Both the position numbers and the translations under genes were made by a program. Under the pieces are notes generated by a model that saw only the letters and a list, made by a program, of their open reading frames with translations, was not told the origin of the DNA and ran no database searches. Of a stretch of DNA of 52,806 bases, positions 34,401 through 42,443 are shown one piece after another. The stretch comes from an uncultured Candidatus Saccharibacteria bacterium. GTDB lineage: Bacteria; Patescibacteriota; Saccharimonadia; Saccharimonadales; Saccharimonadaceae. Location of the stretch: positions 1 to 52,806 of the forward strand of contig CAMJKD010000009.1 of assembly GCA_946406315.1 (NCBI GenBank). Direction: 5' to 3'. Numbering within the stretch: the stretch's first letter is position 1; each line of letters starts with the position of its first letter.

Positions 34401-36631
34401 CAGTCCTAAAATCTAGCTACGAGGTTAGCTACGAACCAAACTTGCCAAGTGGCTGCAGCTCATATGGAGGCACACTGCCAATAGCGCAGAATTATCTACC
34501 GCTCTCGATAGTGGGGGAGTCTAGTAACGTATTAACTTGCGATGGCTATAACTTTGTAGGGTGGGACGTAGCTAGCGGCAATCCAAAGCCAATTAACGAC
34601 GATTACTTCAAGATTCTAGAGGACGACGTAGTACTACGCGCCATCTGGTCTAAAGTTTCCATCTCCAAGAGCATGGATGGGGAGGTAAAGGAAGAGGTAG
34701 TGGCGATTCTAAACACCGGACAGAACATAAACGTGGCATTGAAAAAGCTTTCTGGTCAAACCAGTACAAGTTATTCGACTAATAACACTACCATTACAGC
34801 CGTAAAGCCTGCCTCTACTATGTCTTCTGCGCAACAAGCAAGTGCTTCCACAATCTCTTCATATAATTCTCCGGTACCAATTTATGCCTGGTTTGATAGT
34901 ACCGATGGCGCTATTTATATCTACTCCGAGGCAGATAAGATTAAGGCGGGTACTGCCTTGAGATATTTATTCTACAACTTTAAGAACCTGAACGATATCT
35001 CTGCGCTCGTCAGTTGGGATACTTCTAGTGTTACTAATATGGGCGATATGTTCAGCGGCGCCTCCAGTCTTACGAATATAGATGGTGTAACTAATTGGGA
35101 TACCTCGAATGTTACTAATATGAGCTATATGTTCAGCGGCGCCTCCAGCCTGACGAACATTGATGGCGCCTCTAACTGGAATACTTCGAGTGTTACTACT
35201 ATGCAGTCTATGTTCAGCGGCGCCTCCAGCCTTACGAATGTAGACGCGTTAGCCGACTGGGATACTTCTAGCGTTACTAATATGAGCTATATGTTCTACT
35301 ACGCCTCTAGCCTTGCTAATATAGATGGCGCTTCTAACTGGGATACTTCGAGTGTTACTAATATGAGTCATATGTTTAGTGGAGCCTCTAGTTTGACTAA
35401 TATAGATGGTGCATCTAATTGGAATACTTCTAAAGTAACTGATATGAATGGTATATTCTTCGGCGCAAAAGCCCTGACTGATATAGACGGTGCGTCCGAC
35501 TGGGATACTTCTAAAGTAACTGATATGAGCTATATGTTCTCTGGCGCCTCTAGCCTTGCCAATATAGACGGCGCTTCTAACTGGGATACTTCGAAAGTTA
35601 CTACTATGAGCTGTATGTTCTATGGCGCTTCCAAGCTCACGAATATTGACGGCGCATCGGGTTGGAATACTTCGAGTGTTACTGCTATGCAGTCTATGTT
35701 CAATGGCGCCTCCAGCCTTGCAAACATAGACGGCGCGACTGACTGGGATACTTCAAATGTTACTGATATGACCAGTATGTTCAGTGGCACCTCTAGCCTT
35801 GCTAATATAGATGGCGCTTCTGGTTGGGATACTTCGAAAGTTACTAGTATGGCCTCTATGTTCCGCAACGCCTCTAGCCTGACGGATATTGATTCGCTTA
35901 GTGATTGGGATACTTCGAGTGTTACTAGTATGTATCAGATGTTCTACGACGCGAAAGCTCTCACGAATATAGACGGCGCTTCTGGTTGGGATACTTCTGG
36001 TGTTACTAATATGAGCTCTATGTTCCGCAGCGCCTCCAGCCTTACAAATATAGATGGTGCATCCGGTTGGGATACTTCTGGCGTTACTAATATGAGCTAT
36101 ATGTTCTATGAAACTAAAATTGCCAATATAGATGGCGCATCCGACTGGGATACTTCAAGTGTTACTAATATGAGCTATATGTTCTATGGTGCCTCTAGCC
36201 TTACAGATATTGATGGCGCATCTAACTGGAATACTTCGAAAGTTACTGATATGAGCTTTATGTTCTGGGTTGCCTCCAGCCTTACAAACATAGATGGCGC
36301 ATCCGACTGGGATACTTCAAGTGTTACTAATATGAGCTACATGTTCTATGGTGCCTCTAGCCTCACGAACATAGATGGCGCAACTGATTGGGATACTTCA
36401 AGTGTTACTAATATGAGCTACATGTTCCGTAACAACTCTAGCCTTACGAATATCGACGGCGCATCGGGTTGGGATACTTCTAAAGTTGCTAATACATCCA
36501 ATATGTTCAATGGCTGCAGCAGTATTACCGCATTGAATCCAATCTTTAATTGGGATACGTCAAGCCTTACGAACAAAAGCGATATGTTTAATGGTATTCC
36601 ATCATCCGTAACGCGCCCGGGGTGGTATTAG
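31415..36631 (+). CDS. BspA-like/vWA giant surface protein, copy 2 (complete), 1738 aa
   Basis: Start GTG 31415 behind ATAGGAG. It has an N-terminal membrane segment (about residues 22-43), a beta-rich domain, and four GW-type Listeria/Bacteroides repeats (about 240-460). A DUF11-like domain (about 470-575) follows. Then comes a sorting-like stretch PEPIPLTG with a hydrophobic helix and basic SSHKLK (about 583-622), and a second signal-like helix (about 637-660). The vWA domain comes next (DNSGSM near 727, LTDG near 827), another GW repeat (about 1020-1085), and 20 DUF285/BspA repeats (about 1195-1725). The sequence is most like two surface proteins joined head to tail. Probable role: adhesion. 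It has no outer cell-wall anchor at the C-terminus. Confidence 0.88.
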   Translation: MSSGIFSRKRLTQVDRIQKNIRIFAVLILGAILSCIVFKSFAEIIDDVRVDVDADLTYYLNVKEDGIDATGIESSDAQIANVLGGRVNVTDKIPEGLVFQGFVTTSDGTIGAVSRADNSIQCPGKVIDDTNEETVDTGTWNNDHTEYYYHGLHYNANTRTVSFSAEKIKAGCQLTVGIITKTPATIDDPNTTPIETRRDFYNTAFAAERGLTATSNTVHAFIGNSSATLYDVTYAYEGNIPAGAPTTPSEESYAQDSTVPVNANPVLEGYTFSGWTTTDATVTDGTFPMPGRRVRLTGIWTKNPEGTKYNVTYVINGEKPADFMPPVQKQYEAGVSVPLDSTEKDANIDGYRFSGWSTSDATLSETGFIMPSQDVTIVGSFQRISYRVCYAFEGAIMPQNASSFLPQCEDRYPGDTVTTAANPVVAGYDFLGWYKNATFTMPEENVTIYGEWAETLGNFAPQISKSLVDAQAEYIYGETVKFKITVHNPESFAIKDVYLQEELDGAIFTASANNSYELKTNTIAVIPSIPANSSVDVYAEYKVTENKTQTLTNIVELTGALADDHTLDTSQEYKATIDFNTVPEPIPLTGIIFNALPYIGLIVLGIGIIFILIISSHKLKILNRLSTISSRINPRKIFKYSLPCFAIIGILIGATVAKNVAAGHYTEAIKSVELTSQHTNYSNNEPGSWNVTKSAKWIEQGKARITFDVDTIAKVAEGTHTDIVMVLDNSGSMDGGKITQVKHDATELIESVLSDTNNRIGLVSFNSTATKLSNLTNDKDSLLSLVNQLEATDNTNYYSGFLKAEEVLEGYTKQEDRELILLFLTDGYPNEQTPNEIPEYQALKAKYPYMTINGIQYEMGDEVLDPIKQISDNQFIANMNSLGNVLFEASISSYTYENFTLTDYIDDEYWDVDSVDEIEVSIGETNLTHEGTVPVVTWTMNEALKSGHSARLTIDVTLKNADAIEEGTFLPTNDHETVQSHLADTPDENIASELTPVLKSSYEVSYEPNLPSGCSSYGGTLPIAQNYLPLSIVGESSNVLTCDGYNFVGWDVASGNPKPINDDYFKILEDDVVLRAIWSKVSISKSMDGEVKEEVVAILNTGQNINVALKKLSGQTSTSYSTNNTTITAVKPASTMSSAQQASASTISSYNSPVPIYAWFDSTDGAIYIYSEADKIKAGTALRYLFYNFKNLNDISALVSWDTSSVTNMGDMFSGASSLTNIDGVTNWDTSNVTNMSYMFSGASSLTNIDGASNWNTSSVTTMQSMFSGASSLTNVDALADWDTSSVTNMSYMFYYASSLANIDGASNWDTSSVTNMSHMFSGASSLTNIDGASNWNTSKVTDMNGIFFGAKALTDIDGASDWDTSKVTDMSYMFSGASSLANIDGASNWDTSKVTTMSCMFYGASKLTNIDGASGWNTSSVTAMQSMFNGASSLANIDGATDWDTSNVTDMTSMFSGTSSLANIDGASGWDTSKVTSMASMFRNASSLTDIDSLSDWDTSSVTSMYQMFYDAKALTNIDGASGWDTSGVTNMSSMFRSASSLTNIDGASGWDTSGVTNMSYMFYETKIANIDGASDWDTSSVTNMSYMFYGASSLTDIDGASNWNTSKVTDMSFMFWVASSLTNIDGASDWDTSSVTNMSYMFYGASSLTNIDGATDWDTSSVTNMSYMFRNNSSLTNIDGASGWDTSKVANTSNMFNGCSSITALNPIFNWDTSSLTNKSDMFNGIPSSVTRPGWY
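34996..36575 (+). repeat. 20 tandem BspA/DUF285 coding repeats
   Basis: Same unit as in copy 1 but 20 units. The first three units are identical in DNA to those of copy 1 over about 240 bp, then the order of unit sub-types diverges. The final unit and the SSVTRPGWY end are again conserved. Confidence 0.9.
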
Positions 36632-36759
36632 GAGATTGATTCCTTATCCCAAACGCCCCCCTCCTTGCATTAACCTTAAGGATGTGTGCAATATGTTGGG
36701 AAGTAACTATACTACCAACCACTGTCTCCTATCTTTTATTACTCCAATCGTGATACGCT
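36632..36759. other. Conserved 3' flank of the BspA-like genes
   Basis: TTAACCTTAAGGATG and TGCAATATGTT are shared with the sequence after copy 1 (5255-5290). TCCCAAAC upstream and a (G)TTGGGA downstream can pair around them. No gene is seen. Confidence 0.5.
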
Positions 36760-36940
36760 ATGGATGCGCTTAGTAACTGGAATACTTCGCAAGTTGCCGA
36801 TACGTCCTTCATGTTTTTTCAATTGCTCTCATATAACGTCTCTCCAACCCATCTTTGATTGGAATGTCTCGAGCTCAACAGATAAAACCGATATGTTCTA
36901 CGGCATACCAGCATCTGTGCAACGTCCAGGGTGGTTATGA
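36760..36940 (+). pseudogene. Broken C-terminal tail of a further BspA-like copy
   Basis: It encodes MDALSNWNTSQVADTSFMF, then needs a one-base shift at a run of six T (36814-36819) to continue as NCSHITSLQPIFDWN and end SVQRPGWL with TGA. These are the last one and a half repeats plus the family's C-terminus, clearly divergent from copies 1 and 2. It shows that another copy once stood here, or that copy 2 replaced it by recombination. Confidence 0.8.
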
Positions 36941-37030
36941 AAATAGTTAAAAAACTATGAGAGGTACAATCGGTTTCTGGCTATTTTAGCACTAGGCAAT
37001 CTGTCCGGTCGTCATATTTTTAAATTATAT

Positions 37031-37083
37031 TTAGGGGTGACATTTTAATAAAACAATCTACTATGACATTATTACGAAACAAC
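37031..37083. repeat. Transposon-end-like sequence at the right edge of the cassette
   Basis: GGGGTGACATTTTAATAAAAC and TGACATTATTACGAAACAAC. The whole 55-bp stretch repeats 31232-31286 with two changes and is inverted relative to TTTCGTAAAAATGTTACCCC at the left edge. It ends exactly where the right 19-bp direct repeat begins. Confidence 0.7.
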
Positions 37084-37102
37084 AAGACCAGGTAATCTAG
37101 CC
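37084..37102. repeat. 19-bp direct repeat, right copy
   Basis: AAGACCAGGTAATCTAGCC, identical to 31131-31149. Here it is followed by GGTTTTTT, the likely original downstream sequence of the Nudix gene. Confidence 0.9.
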
Positions 37103-37155
37103 GGTTTTTTATGGGCTAATAATCTGTTAAAATAGAAAGAATAAAGGAGAATTAT

Positions 37156-37698
37156 ATGGCAAAAATCAAAGGGACTAAGACCGAGAAAAACCTCAATGCC
37201 GCTTTTGCTGGCGAGTCTCAGGCGCGCGTTAAATATCAATTCTATGCCAGCAAGGCGAAGAAAGAGGGCTACGAGCAAATCGCTGCTATTTTTAATGAAA
37301 CTTCCGACAATGAAAAAGAACACGCTAAGATTTGGTATAAAATCCTTCACGATGGCGGAGTGCCGGATACTGTCGAAAACCTCAAAGACGCTATCGCCGG
37401 TGAAGAATATGAAGAAACTGAAATGTACGTGAAGTTTGCTAAAGAAGCACGCGAGGAGGGGTTTGAGGAAATCGCTAAACTTTTCGAAGAAGTTGGCAAA
37501 ATCGAGGCCGAGCACGAGAAGCGCTACCGCAAGCTTCTCGATAATCTCGAAAAGGGCATCGTATTCAAAGGCGATGGTGTAACGGTTTGGAAGTGTCGCA
37601 ACTGTGGCTACATTCATATCGGTGACAGTGCGCCAGAAGAATGTCCAGTCTGCCAGCACCCTCAGGCTTATTTCGAAATTCAAGCCGAAAATTATTAA
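37156..37698 (+). CDS. Rubrerythrin, 180 aa
   Basis: The ferritin-like diiron domain (two ExxH-type motifs: EKEHAKIW near 53 and EAEHEKRY near 117) is followed by a rubredoxin domain with CRNCGY and CPVC (residues 148-170). It reduces peroxide using electrons delivered through the rubredoxin iron and protects against oxidative stress. AAAGGAG ribosome site. The nuclease gene begins one base after its stop, so both are likely co-transcribed. Confidence 0.95.
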   Translation: MAKIKGTKTEKNLNAAFAGESQARVKYQFYASKAKKEGYEQIAAIFNETSDNEKEHAKIWYKILHDGGVPDTVENLKDAIAGEEYEETEMYVKFAKEAREEGFEEIAKLFEEVGKIEAEHEKRYRKLLDNLEKGIVFKGDGVTVWKCRNCGYIHIGDSAPEECPVCQHPQAYFEIQAENY

Positions 37699-37699
37699 A

Positions 37700-38449
37700 A
37701 TGACTCAAAAAGTCTCCTATCGTGTTCGGCGTATTGTCGTCGTACTGATTGCGGTGGGGGCTTTTTGCGCTTATTTATTACTGAACCCAAATTCATACGA
37801 ATATGTCGCCTGGCTTGATCCGGATCTTAAAGCTCCCGAAGAAATTGTATTAAAAGCAGAACAGACCAAGGCTGATTCTGCGAAAGCGAAAGACGTACTC
37901 GAAGGTCTCGCCGTACAAGAAAAAGGTTCACCCGAAAAATATTATCGCAAACTTTTTTATGATAACTGGGGTATCGACGAGCATGGTTGCAGTACGCGTG
38001 AAGTAATATTGCAACGAGACCTAAAAAACACCACTCTCAAAGGGTGCAAAGTTCAAGCCGGCACACTTAATGATCCTTATACTGGAAAAACCATTGAATT
38101 CAAACGCGGACAAGAAACCTCAGATGCCGTACAGATTGATCACGTGGTCGCTTTAGGCAATGCTTGGGCTTCCGGCGCCTACGAGCTAGATGCCGAAACG
38201 CGTTATGAGCTCAGTCAAGATCCGCTCAATCTTCTTGCCGTTGAAGGGCGGGCGAACCAAGATAAATCCGCTGCCGCCGCTGATGCTTGGTTACCGCCGA
38301 ACCAAGCATTTCAATGCCAGTATGTGGCTAGGCAAATATCAGTTAAATATAAATATCATCTTTGGGTAACGCCGGCAGAAAAATCTACTATGCAAAAAGT
38401 CCTTGCGTTATGCCCAAATGAAACTACTGTAGGACTAGAAAATCCGTAA
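37700..38449 (+). CDS. Membrane-anchored HNH nuclease (DUF1524/GmrSD-like), 249 aa
   Basis: N-terminal basic stretch and membrane helix (about residues 10-28), then an outer domain. Its core IDHVVALGNAWASGA and DPLNLLAVEGRANQDKS holds the HNH/DUF1524 catalytic His and Asn-Lys pattern seen in secreted nucleases of Gram-positive bacteria. Two Cys pairs may form disulfides. It probably degrades extracellular DNA, useful for a nucleotide-auxotrophic epibiont or for DNA uptake. The start follows rubrerythrin directly. The 3' end overlaps the convergent RNase HII gene by 26 bases. Confidence 0.8.
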   Translation: MTQKVSYRVRRIVVVLIAVGAFCAYLLLNPNSYEYVAWLDPDLKAPEEIVLKAEQTKADSAKAKDVLEGLAVQEKGSPEKYYRKLFYDNWGIDEHGCSTREVILQRDLKNTTLKGCKVQAGTLNDPYTGKTIEFKRGQETSDAVQIDHVVALGNAWASGAYELDAETRYELSQDPLNLLAVEGRANQDKSAAAADAWLPPNQAFQCQYVARQISVKYKYHLWVTPAEKSTMQKVLALCPNETTVGLENP

Positions 38450-39338
38450 CTTCATAATTGTCGCCCGAAACTTCTGCTGCTGCCAAAATTGCCGCTCCGC
38501 CATCATTCTTCGCTAAATAAAACTCAGCCGCAAAGTGCATTTTTTCGAGCTTCTTTTTATCTATTGCGTCCAAGCCATTGCCGCCACAGCGATATTTTAC
38601 TTCCGTAAAACAAAGTACGCCATTAAACTTTGAAATAATATCAATTTCGCAATATTTATTTTTCCAATTTCGCGCGACAATTTCATGCCCGCTCGTTTTT
38701 AAATATTCGCAAACAGCATCTTCGCCACGGTTTCCCTTTGCCTTAGCGCTTTTAGCTGGAGTTTTCGTTGTAATTCCGAGTAATTCGGCAATTGGTTTGA
38801 AGCTTTTACGGTGCTCAGGGCATACACCTAGCTCCACCAATGCTTTTTTATGTGCAGCGGTGCCGTAACCGACATGCTTCTCAAAACCGTAACCTGGATA
38901 TTTTACAGCCAGTTTATGCATATAATCGTCACGTGCAACTTTTGCAACTATTGAAGCAGCGGACACCTCTGGAACTAGCAAATCTGCTTTTGTTAATACT
39001 TGCACATGGGAAGCTAAGGGAGTGTCGCGCAGAAAATTAATTGTCCCGTCAATAACAATTTCATGAAAAGGCACATGGACTTGCTTTACGGCGATACGAC
39101 AAGCTTTGCATAACGCAGCTGTAATGCCGATTTCATCTAGCTCTTTTGCCGACACCCAACCTAAGCCTATTGTGGCCTTTTCTCGAATAATTGGAGCCAA
39201 GGCTTCGCGCTTTTTAGCGGTTAATTTTTTCGAATCGGTTAAGCCGTCAATTTGCGCATCGCCCAAAACGCAGGCGCCAACAACAAGAGGTCCTGCCCAA
39301 GGACCTCTTCCGACTTCGTCTATTCCAAGAATTGCCAA
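38424..39338 (-). CDS. rnhB: RNase HII-YraN fusion protein, 304 aa
   Basis: Residues 1-185 are RNase HII: GIDEVGRGPWAG with the catalytic Asp-Glu, EIVIDGTINF, and VSAASIVAKVARD. It removes RNA from RNA-DNA hybrids. Residues 195-304 match the YraN/UPF0102 endonuclease-like domain (KGNRGEDAVCEYL, CEIDIISKF, FTEVKYR). These proteins are normally separate neighbours; here they are one chain joined by a short Lys/Ala linker. Followed closely upstream by rplS, the same neighbourhood as in many bacteria. Confidence 0.92.
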   Translation of the reverse strand: MAILGIDEVGRGPWAGPLVVGACVLGDAQIDGLTDSKKLTAKKREALAPIIREKATIGLGWVSAKELDEIGITAALCKACRIAVKQVHVPFHEIVIDGTINFLRDTPLASHVQVLTKADLLVPEVSAASIVAKVARDDYMHKLAVKYPGYGFEKHVGYGTAAHKKALVELGVCPEHRKSFKPIAELLGITTKTPAKSAKAKGNRGEDAVCEYLKTSGHEIVARNWKNKYCEIDIISKFNGVLCFTEVKYRCGGNGLDAIDKKKLEKMHFAAEFYLAKNDGGAAILAAAEVSGDNYEVTDFLVLQ

Positions 39339-39339
39339 T

Positions 39340-39786
39340 TTAGGCTTCTACCTTAGCGGCTTCTTTAGCTTCCTCGACTGGCTCTTCCGTGACATCTTCC
39401 TCTTCTTTGGGGAGCTCATTCACTGCGTGGCGATCAAAATCTTTCTGCGAAAGACGAGCGCTTTTGCCGGAACGTTCGCGGAGATAGCGCAAATTATTAC
39501 GACGAACCTTGCCGCGGCGGACAATTTCGACTTTTTCTACGAGCGGACTATGCATCAAGAAGCTCTTCTCGACACCAACGCCAGAAGTAACCTTACGTAC
39601 GACAATACGCTCGGTATGTGATTGCTTACGGTCAACACGAATTACCGTACCTTCAAAAACCTGAATACGGAATTTGTCACCTTCCTTAATCTTTTGGGAC
39701 ACACGGACGGTATCACCAGAACGGACGTCGATAACGGCCTTCTTCTTTTGGGCATCTCCCACCATCTTTAATAGTTCAAATGACAT
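39340..39786 (-). CDS. rplS: Ribosomal protein L19, 148 aa
   Basis: Conserved bL19 body: DVRSGDTVRVSQKIKEGDK near residue 20, FEGTVIRVDRKQ near 45, and RRGKVRRNNLRYLRERSGKSARL near 90. The C-terminus carries an extra acidic tail (EEEDVTEEPVEEAKEAA) not usual for the family. L19 lies at the subunit interface. The RNase HII-YraN gene starts one base after its stop. Confidence 0.96.
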   Translation of the reverse strand: MSFELLKMVGDAQKKKAVIDVRSGDTVRVSQKIKEGDKFRIQVFEGTVIRVDRKQSHTERIVVRKVTSGVGVEKSFLMHSPLVEKVEIVRRGKVRRNNLRYLRERSGKSARLSQKDFDRHAVNELPKEEEDVTEEPVEEAKEAAKVEA

Positions 39787-39861
39787 GATTTTACCTTTTA
39801 TATTTAAAAACTTGTCTCATTTTAGCATATTTTTGCTATTTTGAAAAGGGGTATAAAAGGG

Positions 39862-41472
39862 TTAAATCACGCGTGCAACTTCTTCAATTGTCGTGTCGCC
39901 ACGTAGCGCAGCTATAATACCTTTTTGCTGTAGGGTCAACATACCGCCTTCGCGCGCAGTTTTCTCAATCGCATTCGTGTCCGGCATTACTTCGCCGCGA
40001 ATGAACTTCTGGATTGGTTCATCTACGATCAACTGTTCCATGATGGCGGTACGCCCATTATAACCAAATGGATGTTCATGGCTCGGCTTTGGTTTCCAGA
40101 GAGTAATATCGTCAAGATTATAATCTGTCAATTCAAGATTATCTAAAATGTCTTTGATATATTTTACAGTTTGTACGTCAGGCTTGTAGGCTTCCTTATT
40201 ATCGTCCAATTTACGCAACAGGCGTTGAGCAATTACTAAACGCACCGACGACGAAAAGACTGGGTTAATGCCAATCATATCAATCATGCGCGAGAATGCT
40301 GCCGACGAAGAATTAGCGTGGAATGATGAAAGAACCAAGTGACCAGTAATTGACGCCTGAATCGCCGTACGTGCCGTATCTGGATCGCGAATCTCACCAA
40401 CCATCACTACGTCAGGGTCGAGACGGAGCACTGAACGCAAACCTTCTGCGAATGAGCCACCTTGACCAGTTGCAATTGGAATCTGAGAAATGCCAGTTAA
40501 ACCGTACTCGATTGGATCCTCGAGCGTAATAATCTTTCGCTCAGTAGTGTTTAATGCGTTAATAATCGAGTATAGAGTCGTGGACTTACCAGAACCAGTA
40601 GGACCAACCATCAAAAGTAGACCGCGCGGATGCGAAATAACTTCGTCAATCTCGGCGCGCTCTTCCGCCGTAATGCCTAAGAGGTCTAAGTTTAAGAGGC
40701 TTTCGTCGAAGTTGAAGAGACGCAATACTGCGTCTTGACCGTACATAGTTGGCACCATCTCGACGCGAATATTTAACAAGTGTGTTGCACCGTCGCGAGT
40801 TATATCCTTCTGCATATGTCCAGACTGAGGTCGCATTGATGCAGTAGAGACATTTGCGCGCGAGCTAAGCTCGCCCATAAAGATACGGTAGCGATCGCGG
40901 TTAATTTCTGCTACTGGATGCAAAATACCGTCCACGCGCATACGGATGCGAATCGCATGGCGAAGATTTTCTATGTGGATATCTGATGCGCCAAGCCTAT
41001 CAGCCTGATCTAGCAAATAATCAAAAACCTTATCCGTCGCAACGCTATTAAGTGTTTGAGATACTTGTTGAATCGTTTCGGAATCACCTTCGGAAGCAAT
41101 CTCAATATCGTCATAATGAACCTCTTGTGGAGGATCATGTCGTAACATAAAAACCTGGTAGGCTGAATTTGAGATGAGATAAAATTCAATTCTCATGCCT
41201 TCGTCTTCGTACCGTTTTTGCATCTCCTCAATAATGTGGCGCGGCGTCTGGCTGGTTACCATAAATTGGTAAGGCGTACTACCTTCGCCCACCTGAAGTG
41301 GAATCATGAAATTCTTATGCATTTCTTCTTTCGTCAGTACATGACGAATTAAAGGTATAGTCTGTTCAAATTCACGCGTGTCTAGATATAGCAATCCTAG
41401 AAGACCAGCACGACGCTCGGTCGCGTTTTCTTCGTTCTGTCTACGCTTGCTTTGGACCTCATCCTCATTCAT
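39862..41472 (-). CDS. GspE/PilB-type secretion ATPase, 536 aa
   Basis: N-terminal GspE_N-like part, then the AAA+ motor: Walker A GPTGSGKSTTLYSI near residue 298, Asp box ITLEDPIEYGL near 325, Walker B DPDVVMVGEIRD near 365, His box GHLVLSSFHANS near 390. It powers assembly of type IV pili or a related system; a pilin is encoded at 44592. The tetra-cysteine zinc motif common in PilB is absent. The start at 41472 puts TACAAT six bases before ATG, a leaderless arrangement like other genes here. Confidence 0.92.
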   Translation of the reverse strand: MNEDEVQSKRRQNEENATERRAGLLGLLYLDTREFEQTIPLIRHVLTKEEMHKNFMIPLQVGEGSTPYQFMVTSQTPRHIIEEMQKRYEDEGMRIEFYLISNSAYQVFMLRHDPPQEVHYDDIEIASEGDSETIQQVSQTLNSVATDKVFDYLLDQADRLGASDIHIENLRHAIRIRMRVDGILHPVAEINRDRYRIFMGELSSRANVSTASMRPQSGHMQKDITRDGATHLLNIRVEMVPTMYGQDAVLRLFNFDESLLNLDLLGITAEERAEIDEVISHPRGLLLMVGPTGSGKSTTLYSIINALNTTERKIITLEDPIEYGLTGISQIPIATGQGGSFAEGLRSVLRLDPDVVMVGEIRDPDTARTAIQASITGHLVLSSFHANSSSAAFSRMIDMIGINPVFSSSVRLVIAQRLLRKLDDNKEAYKPDVQTVKYIKDILDNLELTDYNLDDITLWKPKPSHEHPFGYNGRTAIMEQLIVDEPIQKFIRGEVMPDTNAIEKTAREGGMLTLQQKGIIAALRGDTTIEEVARVI

Positions 41473-41486
41473 AATCATATTGTAGC

Positions 41487-42011
41487 ATGAAAAAGCTTAT
41501 AGTTACTCTGTATAATATCCGTTCTACTTATAATGTTGGTGCAATTTTACGCACTTGTGATTGTCTTGGTGTTACGGAGGTAATTTTCACGGGTTATACA
41601 CCTTTTTGGGATAAAGGACTACCGCATGAACAAGCTAAACTTAAAAAACAAATCCACAAAACTGCTCTCGGCGCCGAGAATATTATTCCTTGGCAACGTA
41701 TGGAAGATATCCATGAAGTGATAAACTCTTATCGATCTAAAGGCTTTCGTATAGCCGCATTAGAGCAGGGCGAATCTTCGTTGAACCTAGCTAATCAGCA
41801 TATTTTTGATGACGATATTCTCCTAATTCTCGGCGAAGAAGTACACGGTATCCCGCAAGACACTCTTCGACAGTGCGATTTACTCCTTGAAATCCCAATG
41901 TGTGGTCAAAAAGAATCGTTCAACGTCTCTGTCGCAACCGGTATCGCGCTTTGGGAGCTTAGAAAGACCGACCTGAGCGGTACAAGAAAGTATCTGCGTA
42001 CGCAAAAATAA
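41487..42011 (+). CDS. SpoU/TrmH-family RNA methyltransferase, 174 aa
   Basis: SPOUT knot signatures: YNIRSTYNVGAILRTCDCLG near residue 8, ILLILGEEVHGIP near 110, and the AdoMet knot IPMCGQKESFNVSVATGIALWE near 135. These enzymes 2'-O-methylate ribose in tRNA or rRNA. No extra RNA-binding domain is present, so the target cannot be told. Divergent from the pilus ATPase; its end overlaps the convergent membrane-protein gene by 53 bases. Confidence 0.9.
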   Translation: MKKLIVTLYNIRSTYNVGAILRTCDCLGVTEVIFTGYTPFWDKGLPHEQAKLKKQIHKTALGAENIIPWQRMEDIHEVINSYRSKGFRIAALEQGESSLNLANQHIFDDDILLILGEEVHGIPQDTLRQCDLLLEIPMCGQKESFNVSVATGIALWELRKTDLSGTRKYLRTQK

Positions 42012-42417
42012 TACCAACCACCAAGATTATATTGCGCAGTCCTCCAATCCAGCCAGAAATACTTGCCGAAAGAGTATCAAAACTAAATAAAGCTACAAGC
42101 GGTCCAGATAATAGGATGGTTAGCATAACGGCAAAGATAATCGACTCGACCGCACGCATAACGCCAAAAAGGCCGCTTCTGCCAGAGCGAAAGTATAAAA
42201 GTAATGGAATCGCGGCGATAAGAAGAGCATAAAGCCCCACATCGGCCACTCGCGTTTCTACTGCTGGCACCCACTGGCTAATTGTACTTGCAAAACCTGC
42301 ACCAAAATGCTCATATACGGCTAAGCCGGCAATCATTGCTAAAAACGGTACACCAACATGATGGCGTACGAGCAAGAAGCAAAGCAATAGTGCAGCTAAT
42401 AGAACCGCTAAAACCAT
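41959..42417 (-). CDS. Small membrane protein, 152 aa
   Basis: Five hydrophobic helices (about residues 1-17, 22-45, 62-80, 88-112 and 122-145) and little soluble sequence. The topology is broadly like CvpA-type proteins, but I see no decisive motif. The protein-coding nature is supported by its position downstream of the RimB-RimK genes on the same strand and by the lack of stops; the last 53 bases overlap the methyltransferase gene. Confidence 0.6.
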   Translation of the reverse strand: MVLAVLLAALLLCFLLVRHHVGVPFLAMIAGLAVYEHFGAGFASTISQWVPAVETRVADVGLYALLIAAIPLLLYFRSGRSGLFGVMRAVESIIFAVMLTILLSGPLVALFSFDTLSASISGWIGGLRNIILVVGIIFAYADTFLYRSGRSF

Positions 42418-42443
42418 AAGCTACTTATATTCTAGCACAAAAA

